Shown here piece after piece: positions 55,090-64,000 of a DNA stretch of 64,000 nucleotides; the stretch's first letter is position 1, and each line of letters starts with the position of its first letter. The stretch is from Niebla homalea. Taxonomy: Eukaryota > Ascomycota > Lecanoromycetes > Lecanorales > Ramalinaceae. Position numbers and translations under genes: made by a program. The stretch covers positions 1,364,001-1,428,000 of the forward strand of contig JAHGAU010000003.1 in NCBI GenBank assembly GCA_019925105.1, in the 5' to 3' direction. Under the pieces are notes generated by a model that saw nothing but the letters and a program-made list of their open reading frames with translations, searched no databases and was not told the origin of the DNA.

Positions 55090-57368
55090 ATGTCGAACGA
55101 ACCCCATCAAGAGTCGCAGTGGGATGGCAACGCTCAACAACCCTTCTACCAGCCACCCACCGACTATGCGTTTGGTGGTGGTGTGTCCCTTACCCCGTAC
55201 CTGGACTCGATCCCGGAGTCTGCTGGATTTGAACCGTACCAAGGACCTGCTTCGGCGTACTCGTACTACCCTGAGCCCCCAAGCAGAAGCTATACAGTTG
55301 GAACAAAAAGACAATGGGGTTGTATGGATGAGACGGATGAGACGGACGAAACTGCTGGTGAAGAGAATGAAACAATGCAGATACAGGTTCGTACAAAACA
55401 GCCAAGACGCACGTTGGCTAGACGCAAGGCGGAATCTAACCTGTCGAAGAAGAAGAAAGAGTTAGAGAAGATATACGGCGTGGGAAACATCACCAATGAC
55501 AACAAGGTACGAGGCAGCGTTGTCATGCACGGAAATCAAAGTAAGCAAATCTTCGCCCCTATGGCTATTTGGTGGAAGATCATACTAACTTGGGGTCTTT
55601 GCAGTGAAGTGGTATGATATCAAACAGAGAAAATACCATCCATGCGTCTATCATGATGACATACGTGAAGATCTGATTCGCATTGCCAAGGATATCTATC
55701 CGGACTACCAGGTCGCTCCTGAGAAAGGCCTACATCCGTTAGACATCACAAGCAATTGTTCAGTCCTATCTCAACACACTTGGAGCGCCACCACAGCCGA
55801 GGATCGAGCTCAAATTTGTGATGCGGACGGCCTTCAGGTCATGATGCTTCAAGATAGACCCAAACAGTCAGAACCTGATCTGCCAGGTGTATGGTAAGCA
55901 AAATTCAGTGACTGCGTACTCCACTTTTGACCTGAACGAGCAAGGCTGACTCCACATTTGATCTAGGCGCTTTAGGGGCTGCCTAGTCCTTGATCAAGAA
56001 AGTCATCCAATTCTCGATTGGACTCAGCTACCACACACATTGTCCTCGAAGCTCGAAGGGTGGCGTATTGAAGCCCTTCGACGAACTATCCCGGGGCTCG
56101 AAGCCTCGCAATTGAGGGCGAGGATGCCGCGGTCGATTACCGTCGGCAATGTTAAGGCTAAAACAATCTACGGATTCAGTACGCTGCGCCATCGTGCCAG
56201 CAGATTCAGGGACGAGCATCAGATGGTAGGTCATCTTCCCAGACGTTTTCTCCACTTTCATCGATCTCTCGGGAGTCTTGTGTCGTATGAAGCAATACTA
56301 ATTCCGCATTCTACTTAGGGGGCATGGGACGAGCGGATAGGCACCGCCCAGAAAAAGCAGAGATACAGCGAGTCCCAATCGACGTCGCTGGTCTCCACTC
56401 CACGATTACGGTCCCGAAGCGAGACCGTGTTCTCTTCAACACCGCCTGTCACACGACCGCCAACAGGCCTCCGTCAATCATACTCAATGACCGATCAACA
56501 TTTTGCCGAACAATTGTCTCAGGGCTTACGCAATCTTGACAGTGAGACCTACCTGAGCTCACCAGCAACGCTCTCCGAGTCAAGGCCGGCAACAGCACCA
56601 AATGAGCAGATGCAGGTACTGGTAGAGAATGCTCCAGAGGATGAAGCTGACCCAGATACTGCGGCTGATCATTTGAGTCAAGACGCAGACTTCCGCCTCT
56701 CCTCGAGCGATTACCGTGAAATGGCTCTTGAATTTGGTAATGATATCAAAGGGCTCGGAGCAGACTCTTGGAACTATGATGAGACCTACCTAAGCCCACC
56801 AGCAACGATATCCGAGTCAAGGCCGGTAACAGCAACAAATGAGCAGATACAGGGACTAGTAGAGAATGCTCCCCAGGACGAAGCGGACCCAGACACAAGG
56901 ACTGGCCATTTGAGTCAGGATGGGGAATTCGACCTCTTCTCGAGCAATTTTCAGGCCTCGGACTTTGACCCTTCTCCGAGCGATTTTCATAACATGGCTC
57001 TTCAACTTGGTGGTGATGTCAGTAATTTCGGAGCAGACTCTTGGAACTACAATGAGACGTACTCAAGCCTAACAGCAACCAACTCGGAGTCAAGGCCGGC
57101 AACAGTACCAAATGACCGGATGCAAGGATTAACAGAGAATGCTCCCGCAGAGGAAGCTGCCCTAGACACCACGGCTCTTCATCTGAATCAGGACGCGGAC
57201 TTTGACCTTTACTCGAGCAACCTTCAGGCCACGGATTTCAACCCTTCTTTCAGCAATTTTCAGGCCGCGGACTACGATCCTTCTTCGAGCAATTTCCACG
57301 ACATGGCTCTTGAACTTGGTGATGATGTCAACGGGTTCGGAGCAGACTTGTGGAATTATGACCTGTGA
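55090..57368 (+). CDS. Uncharacterised fungal protein with three internal repeats
   Basis: Exons 55090-55540, 55605-55893, 55967-56225 and 56319-57368 join in phase, giving 682 aa. The N-terminal 110 residues are Tyr/Pro/Gln-rich and disordered (YAFGGGVSLTPYLDSIPE), followed by a basic stretch (RRTLARRKAESNLSKKKKEL). The central 220 residues look folded: MKWYDIKQRKYHPCVYHDDI, IAKDIYPDYQVAPEKG, FRGCLVLDQESHPILDW, LSSKLEGWRIEALRRTIPGL, LRARMPRSITVGNVKAKTIY. Then GAWDERIGTAQKKQRY. I recall this arrangement only from unnamed Dothideomycete proteins and assign no function. The C-terminal 270 residues are acidic and repeated, each unit ending near GADSWNYDE or GADLWNYDL. The basic-plus-acidic layout would fit a transcription regulator, but this is speculation. 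Confidence 0.7.
56544..57368 (+). repeat. Three imperfect in-frame repeats (79-105 codons) in the preceding gene
   Basis: Units start at 56544, 56781 and 57054 with ETYLSSPATLSESRPATAPN, ETYLSPPATISESRPVTATN and ETYSSLTATNSESRPATVPN and end with GADSWNY or GADLWNY. All spacings are multiples of three. Within the third unit a short SSNFQA-type motif is itself repeated. Confidence 0.85.
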
Positions 57369-58512
57369 TTCATCTTGGAGAGATTGAGCACTTGACAAGG
57401 AGCTTGACAGTAAGTACGGAGCCCATGAAAATCACGAGAGCTATGCCTGAGGTGTTGAAGGAGTTTTAGTGCAAATCGATAATCAAGTCAGGATATTCTC
57501 TCCTCTCACACATGATATATCAGCAATTCCACAAGCGCATCCACCGTGCAAGATTTCGATGCTCGATCCGACCTTTTTGTCATGGATCGCAGTTTCATTG
57601 GGGTAAGAGAACCATTCAATTCTGTCGTCCTGCAGTCTTTTGTCTACCAACCCTCGAAGATCCATTCCGCCGGCAGAGTTGTTGCATTATTTTCTGATCC
57701 TCTCCCTGAACCGTTAGTGAGTCGGAACACCGGTCCAGCAGGATCGAACCCTCTCCAGGAGATCAGCAGTCTTACACTCAATATTGTTCTATCTCAACTT
57801 GAGTAATATTTGGCAAGCGCTCCCTGGTCCGATATGCGATTCATCCGGATTCTGGCATACAGGCCTGGAAGTAAGATAAGCACCTCCCACACCACCGCAG
57901 CTATCAGTTGCGCGGTAAGTAGGGAGCGTTCTATGGCTAGACGGGTTGGGGCCACGTCAGGCCCTCGGCGGGTACATCCTGAAAGTGGCATGCTCCGCAG
58001 TGCGAGCCTTGGAAGGAGCTCCAGGGAGAAGAAGATGGGATTGAATGCTGAGATTACGCGAACGAAGCCTGGGGCCACACGCTATCTCGGCTTGGTGGCA
58101 CGACTGGATGCAAGCAAATCGCACGCACTCACTAATGATCATAAGCGTGTACCTAGATGATGAGCACCTAGTAGAGTCCATCAAGTTAGGTATATCCAAA
58201 GAACATATACGGCATTGATAATTTTTTTTCCTTCGGATTATTGGATAGGTAAGTTGCTTGCGAACCGCTTCCCCTCCTTCACACATTGTTGAAGAGTGAT
58301 TATGGTCTGACAAAGCTCATTGCAGCAATCCACGTCGTCGAATTCGAACAACGCAGGATCAAAGTGTCCCCTCCTTGGGTCTCCTAATTCGAGCCTGTCA
58401 AACACACAAATCTCTCTCGATTTTCCACAACATGCTCTCTACTTCTCGTCCTAGGACTATCTTTCCTCGGAAAGTAAGTCCTTATACCCCCCTCCCTTTT
58501 CAATACACATCC
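57369..58512. other. No gene recognised
   Basis: Short open frames on both strands, none with a recognisable motif. Convergent 3' region of the repeat-containing gene (+) and the SDR gene (-). Confidence 0.4.
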
Positions 58513-59654
58513 TCACTGCGCAGTGTATCCCCCATCCACTACCAGCGGCACCCCAGTCATCCATTTCGCATCCTCACTGGCCAGAAACACCGCCGGTCCC
58601 ACGATGTCCCCCACTTCGCCCAACCCGCGGAAGGGGTGCCTGGCAGCGAGTCTTTCCTTCTGATCAGGGGTCGCGCGGGCGAGGAGGCTTGTTTGTACGA
58701 CTGTTGCTCATGGGCAAAAAAGAGAATATCAGGTGGGGTCATGAGAGGGGAGGAAGGGGAGGAGGCTTGGGGGGGAGGGAGAGCGAAGGCGGGAGGGGAT
58801 GGCTCACAGCCGGGACAGATGGCATTGCAGTGGATTCGATCGCCGGCGTAGTCGAGGGCCATTTGTTTCGTCAATTGCACCACTGCGCCTTTGGAGGCTA
58901 CATATGCCGCTGTTGGTTGGGGAGGGTGGCGGGTCAGTTGGCTTGCTGACCGGGCGAGGCAGCTCATATAACAATAATAGAAAGGCTTTTCAATAGCAGA
59001 GGGGAAGGTCGGAGTCTACTCACGCGATCCAGAAAAGGCGACCAAGCCCGCGGCACTTGCCATATTGATGATCCATCCCCTATCCCCCCCGGGATGCGGT
59101 TCCTGCTTCAGCATCTGCCGAATCACATACTTGGACGCTAGAAAGACGGAGCGCACGTTCACGGCCATCACGGTCTCGAAGCTGTCGATGCTGGCTTCGT
59201 GCAGGGGGGCGCGAGGGGCGCTGATGCCGGCGTTGTTGACTAATCTACATCAACCAGTTGCCTCGATCGTTAGTATTATGCTCCTTTGCCTGCCGACAAC
59301 GCCCTGTGCATCCCTCCAATTCAAGGCGAGGTAAAAAGGCGGGTGGGATACCTACATATCAACTCTCCCCCACTTCCCTACACACGCCTCCACCATCTTT
59401 TCCACATCCTCGGAGCTACTGACATCGCATCGTACGAACATCGATCTCTCCTCGGGAGCTTCCAATCGGAGCAGGTCTAAAGTGGTAGATGTGGTTTCAT
59501 CCGGTGATTCCGGCCGGGCGTTGGGAGTAACGTCGGCACACGCGACGGAGCAGCCTTCACGGATGTAGGCGAGAGCGATGGCGCGGCCGAGGCCGGAGGA
59601 CGCACCTGTGATTATTGCGGTGCGATCATTGAGGCGGCCGGAAGGGGGGGCCAT
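58513..59654 (-). CDS. Short-chain dehydrogenase/reductase (classical SDR)
   Basis: Exons 59654-59356, 59244-59024, 58909-58808 and 58700-58513 keep phase, giving 269 aa, the usual SDR length. Cofactor motif [13 protein letters not shown] at residues about 16-28, then [25 protein letters not shown], catalytic Ser in [16 protein letters not shown], and catalytic YVASK. The end is [20 protein letters not shown] with [12 protein letters not shown]. It is an NAD(P)-dependent oxidoreductase resembling 3-ketoacyl-ACP reductase-like SDRs; the substrate cannot be told. It is on the same strand as the PKS fragment and downstream of it (about 1.5 kb), which fits a tailoring enzyme of the same cluster (inference). 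Confidence 0.85.
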
Positions 59655-60843
59655 GCTTCAAATATCCTGGTCTTTCGCTGGTGGTGGTACAGATTGGGAA
59701 AGCTGGGATCAGACAAGCTTTAAGAAGCTTGTAGACATGAGAACGCCGATGTCACACTGCGCATTCATGAGACATCCTGTCGAACATATGGAGATGCGTT
59801 TGCATTGGCGATCTTATAAGCGCGGATAGAGCATCATGAGGGTGTCGTGGTGAAGAAGAAGCGTGCCAGTCGGGATCGTGCGGATTTTTTGCTCCTTCCG
59901 CATCCCTCATCGGCAACCTAAAGATGCTTGATCAGTCCATGTCTATGAGGTCATACTGCAGAGGGAGCATGTTGGTAAGGGATGTCCGCAGGAACCTACG
60001 GTCCGCTAGGAAGTTATGTATTAGGCATGCGTACCTTGTCCATGCGCAGCGTGACTCTCACACAAATGACGGATGCATGAGATCTGCGGCTCTGCAGCGG
60101 GACATGAGGGTGCATGATACGGAGCAGATGATGCGCGAAGCCCTATCTAGCAGCCAGATCACCTCAAGTGGGCGAGCGCAATGACTTCCCTGACGCATCT
60201 GATCTACACTCGGTTCTTTAGACTTCACAAGCGCCACCAACCGGGTCAGCTGAATGATTCATCTTGCAGTCGGCCGAACTAGACCATGTACTCTTCGTCT
60301 TGTGTGTGTAGGATCAGGATCTGCGATCTGCGACCTGCATGCTCGCAACCTCCTGCTGCAGCTAAGGTAGTCCAGCGATCGCCAAACTAGCTGGATTGAG
60401 AGTTTGGGCAAGTAGCTTGTACCGTGTGAATGGAGGTAAGCTGTGGGGGCATTCAATCAGAAGTGGAGGGTAGTATACTGACTGCTTTTGGCCCCAGGTC
60501 GAAGTGTCGGAGGCTTGAAGTGGTGTTTTTTATGGAAAGAAGCACAAGATGCAATCGCGGTGATACCATGAGCTGGTATGATTAACAGTCCCCTAATATT
60601 AATACACTACGAGACCACTGCCCATAAACATATTCCCACCTTTCTCCCACACCTTATCAACCTCCTTGAGGAAGAGAAATTATGGTTTTGCAATCCCATA
60701 ATTCAGCTATGTCCTTCTCCTGTATATTAGTTACCATCATGGAGAAGGTCCTTCCTTACTAATATGTTCCCGTTAACATTGACTAAGGCGACCAGCAATT
60801 CGAAGCTTATGAAAAGTTATAACCGTTTAAAAAGGTGACCACA
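59655..60843. other. No gene recognised
   Basis: Upstream region of the SDR gene and downstream flank of the PKS. Short frames only. Confidence 0.45.
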
Positions 60844-61110
60844 TTAGAAGACAACGGACCCGCTCTCCCCAAGTCTACTCAACCCGAAACACTCAGCTAA
60901 GCGAACGCCTCTTCGATCGCTCCACAAAGCAATTGCACATGCCCCGGATGGCATCTCAAGATGATCCGCATCAATAGCCAAACACAGCGTCTCCCCCACA
61001 TAATTCTCCCACCCATTGGGACCCAATTCCTTATCCGTCTTGCCCGGAAGCCCCCACGCGGTCGCAAACCCCTGCCGGCTTTGGATTTGCAGTGTGCAGA
61101 TTAGAGTCAT
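60844..61110 (-). CDS. Open frame after the PKS, possible C-terminal exon
   Basis: An 88-codon frame (FATAWGLPGKTDKELGPNGW, ENYVGETLCLAIDADHLEMP) lies 35 bp after the PKS stop. It can be joined in phase to the PKS only with a weak donor (GTAGTT, after DDTE) and the acceptor at gcgtag (61112-61113). The best donor nearby (GTGAGA) gives a different frame. The W....VG....IDADH.EM pattern resembles the ends of some thioesterase domains, but this is a weak resemblance. It may be a genuine extra module end or a relic. Confidence 0.35.
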   Translation of the reverse strand: MTLICTLQIQSRQGFATAWGLPGKTDKELGPNGWENYVGETLCLAIDADHLEMPSGACAIALWSDRRGVRLAECFGLSRLGESGSVVF

Positions 61111-61144
61111 CGCCTACGCACCGTCTCCGAATTAGCATAGCCGT

Positions 61145-64000
61145 TCACACCAATGCAACAAAATAAATCTCACCTAAGTCAACTACTTCCGTATCGTCGG
61201 TGATTTCAGACTCATCAGCACCAGTCCCCTTCGCCTCAACCAACGCGCTCTTCCTCATCACAGTCTCCACCACTCCCTCCACAGTCGAGCTGGCTATAAA
61301 GTCCAACGCGGGGATGTTGGCCGCCATCTCATTAGCGATCCAATTCCGGATCTCCACCGCAACCAAGGAATCCATACCGTATGCTGCAAGCGGCTTCTCT
61401 ACATCAATTTCCTCTTTAGGGATCATGGAGAGCGCGGCGATCTTCCCAATCAGAGCGGTTTTGATGATGGCGCGGATATCGCCGGTTCCTGAGGATTGGG
61501 CACGTTTAAGAGATTCACGGATCGAGATGGTGTTAGTGGCACCCTTGTCTGCACCAGCTTCTGAGGAATTGTCCTCTATGGCGTGGAGAACGTGTGAGAA
61601 TTTGGGATCGGCGGTCCACCATGGCAGGCTCCGATTTGGAACCAGCTTGCAGCCTGCGAGGATCTGGTGGCTACTAGCGGCGCCAGCATCTCCCTTCGGT
61701 GTGAAGTTGATGGCGGTCTTGACCAGCGCCAAGAGCTCCTTCTCATTGAGGAGATCGTGGGCCACGGCTCGGATCTGGGTTTCCCGGGCTTTGTTTTGAT
61801 GGGCTACGTAGCCGAAGTCTGCGACAACGCCAATGTCGATGGTTGAGGCTGGAAGGCCTTGGAGATTCCTGTAGTTGGCGAAGCTATCCATGAAGGTGTT
61901 GCTGGCAGCGTAGGCGGCTTGACCGCGGTTGCCGATGATGCCGGTGAGGGAGGCGAGCATGACGAAGAAGTCGAGGGGGGTGGTGAGGAGGTTGTTGTGG
62001 ATGTTCCAGGCTCCTTGGACACGGGGTTTGACGACCGTGTTCCAGTCGTCGAGCGTGGACTTTTCGTAGAGGATGTCCTGATGCGCTTATATGAATACTG
62101 AACGTTGGCTTGCTAATACGAGTGATAACTTACCTGCAACACCATGGCCCCGTGTAGGACTCCTCTAATCGGCGGCATTGTCTCCTGGACGAAAGAGACC
62201 ATCTTATTGACCTGTTCAGCTGCGGCAATGTCGCAAGTGTAGACCACGACATCTACACCATTGCCTTTGAGTTCATCAACCAATTCGCGTGTCGATACTT
62301 GACCCATACCACTCCTCGAGGCGAGGACTATGTGCTTTGCGCCTTGAGTGGAGAGCCACCGCGTGATCGAGCGACCAAGTCCGCCAGTGCCACCGGTGAT
62401 CAGGTATGTAAAGTCAGGGCTTACCACAGCCTTCTTGTCTGTGGTTGGCATTACCTATGTCATCGTCAGCTTGGGAGTTGAAGAAATGCTTTCCTGAATT
62501 TACTTGGACGACATCGCATCTCCCAGCGGTGATGACAATCTTGCCCACGAGCTGCTTCCCACTCTGCATCAAGCGCATCGCCTTTTGGAGCTCAGATATA
62601 TTGAAGGTCTCGATAGGCGAGACAGGTACCACCGCGCCTTCTCGATGCAGGTCCAGCGCTTTGCGGAGAATCTTATTGAAGGCCTTTGGTTTCTGGGCGG
62701 CCAGAACCCCCAGGTCGATTGCCGCGAAAGTGACCGAATCCAAGAACTTCTCCATCTCGAGGCCTTTATTAACTGCCAGATCATGCTTGCCAATCTCAAC
62801 GAAACGACCAAGAGGTGCAAGACACTGTGACCAGCCCAAGGCCAAGGCATCCCCCGCAAGAGAGTTCAGGATGACGTCTACGCCTCGGGCTTTTGTCAAG
62901 TCTCGAATTCGTTGAACAAAGGTCGTGTCTCTGCTGAAGAGAATGTGGTCTTCGGCAATGTCATAGTTGTCAATGAGGAAGGTCTTTTTCTCTAGTGAGC
63001 CGACCGTGGTGAAGATCTCGATGTCGCCAATGTGCTGGGCAATCATGATTGCGGCCTGACCGACTCCGCCAGCTGCGGCATGGATCAGAATTGATTCACC
63101 TGGTTCAAGTCTTGCGATGTCGATCAGAGAGTAGTATGCAGTGGAAAATACAACCGGAATTGAAGCTGCTGTAATGAAGCTCATGGTCTCTGGAATCTGG
63201 GTCATCATAGTTTCAGATTCTCGAGTGATGTTGTTGTATCCTCAGGTGGTCAATCCGCAGACGCGGTCGCCCACAGCGAGGCTTTGAACGTCGCGGCCAA
63301 TTGCAGTCACGACTCCACTGCACTCGATCCCCATTGGTCCGAAAGGAATTTGGCCGAGGCCAATCATAACATCTTTGAAATTCATCTGGTCAGGTGTTAG
63401 AACACGGACTTGAATGTGAAGCATTGGAGGAACTTACTCCCGTAGCTTTTATCTCCACCTCCACAGACCCACTGTCAATGGCTTGTTGGACCATCAGATC
63501 GTCTTCAAAGTAGATGCTGTCTAGTAGACCCGGGGTCTCAAGCTTCAGTCGTAGATTGCGGTTCGCTTGAACGAATGGTTGGGGCTCTGGTACCGGTCGC
63601 TGGGTCTCGCGCATAAAGTAATGGTCTGTCTCCACATCTTCAACAACACGGCGAATCTTGATCAGTCCATCCTCTTCCACAAACTCTTGATCCTGAACGT
63701 TCTCTGCCCTTGTTGATGCGAAGACGTGCTCATACACCTTTAAAACAAGGCTGGCGGTCTTTTCGTCGCAGACATCTGAACGGCTGTCTAAGTCCAAAGT
63801 GACGAGCTTGATGCCAGTGTTCTCGGACCGTACGACTCTAGTCAAACCATCGATCATGGCAGCCCCTGGCGAGTGATTCCTCGCTCCGCGTGTGACCTAC
63901 AATACACCATGACTCCTCATCAAGATACCTTGTAAGGCCATGAATTGGGCTTCGGAAAGTTGAAGTAGCGACAAGTTGTCGAGAGCAAGACGATCAGGGT
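61145..64000 (-). pseudogene. Highly reducing polyketide synthase, 3' part (ER-KR-ACP), with two in-frame stops
   Basis: HR-PKSs build reduced polyketides; the N-terminal KS-AT-DH part lies beyond the window. In coding order: a linker with VTRGARNHSPGAAMIDGL and VVRSENTGIKLVTLDLD; ER domain MNFKDVMIGLGQIPFG, GIECSGVVTAIGRDVQSLAV, AAAGGVGQAAIMIAQHIG; KR domain YLITGGTGGLGRSITRWLS, VLASRSGMGQ, LASLTGIIGNRGQAAYAASN; ACP with the phosphopantetheine serine in YGMDSLVAVEIRNW. Introns follow KATG (63437-63386), DVVQ and GAMVLQ. TAG at plus 63897-63899 replaces the Trp of the usual LWVTRG motif, and TGA at 63242-63244 interrupts the ER after VCGLTT. No short-intron model removes either. Unless both are sequencing errors, this allele is inactive. 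It is truncated by the window edge. Confidence 0.85.

Noticed and set aside
61200..61799. Plus-strand 199-codon frame
   Set aside because: Antisense to the PKS ACP region.
1..64000. CRISPR arrays, bacterial operons, Shine-Dalgarno sites
   Set aside because: The window is clearly intron-containing fungal nuclear DNA; the tandem repeats lack the spacer structure of CRISPR arrays.
1..64000. tRNA or rRNA genes
   Set aside because: I looked for cloverleaf A/B box patterns and rRNA words and found none convincing; a tRNAscan-SE or Infernal run would settle it.

Overview
The window is nuclear DNA of a filamentous ascomycete, most likely a Dothideomycete. Evidence for this is short GT-AG introns (about 43-110 nt), recognisable fungal housekeeping genes (HEM1, A49, YPP1, RIX1), a highly reducing polyketide synthase, and C-to-T nonsense changes in CpA context of the kind left by repeat-induced point mutation (RIP). 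The exact genus is not decidable from the sequence alone.

Region 1 (about 0.4-33.3 kb) is an accessory, repeat-rich block with no housekeeping gene that I recognise. It is dominated by two protein families. One is a Ser/Thr kinase with an N-terminal FHA-like domain: two intact genes at 7476-10054 (+) and 24197-26520 (-), one with a single nonsense codon at 15667-18127 (-), and at least six relics. The other is an uncharacterised 670-890 aa family, here called LRDWRAY after its best-conserved motif, with four members. Its members have a helical-looking N-terminal half, a disordered C-terminal half and usually a terminal RRSxR basic motif. Three times a kinase gene and an LRDWRAY gene lie head to head across a 535-637 bp shared upstream region (4577-10054, 15667-20878, 24197-29165). 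This repeated divergent two-gene module is the most interesting feature of the window. The block also holds in-frame tandem repeats in the C-terminal tails of both families, a segmental duplication (10.6-11.3 and 22.0-22.6 kb), and decayed fragments including a BTB-like piece.

Region 2 (about 34.9-53.6 kb) is mostly core genome. In order it holds a small secreted cysteine-containing protein, RNA polymerase I subunit A49, 5-aminolevulinate synthase (HEM1), the PI4-kinase scaffold YPP1/TTC7, a pseudogene of a zinc-type quinone oxidoreductase split by a 168 bp TA-flanked MITE, a fungal signalling-type protein with a ubiquitin-like domain, the pre-rRNA processing factor RIX1 and a wax-synthase-type acyltransferase. 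HEM1 and A49 each appear to lack one base in a C/G homopolymer, which suggests assembly error rather than two dead essential genes.

Region 3 (about 55-64 kb) holds an uncharacterised repeat-containing protein, a short-chain dehydrogenase/reductase, and the 3' part (ER-KR-ACP) of a highly reducing PKS that runs off the right edge. The PKS carries two in-frame stops, so this allele looks dead.
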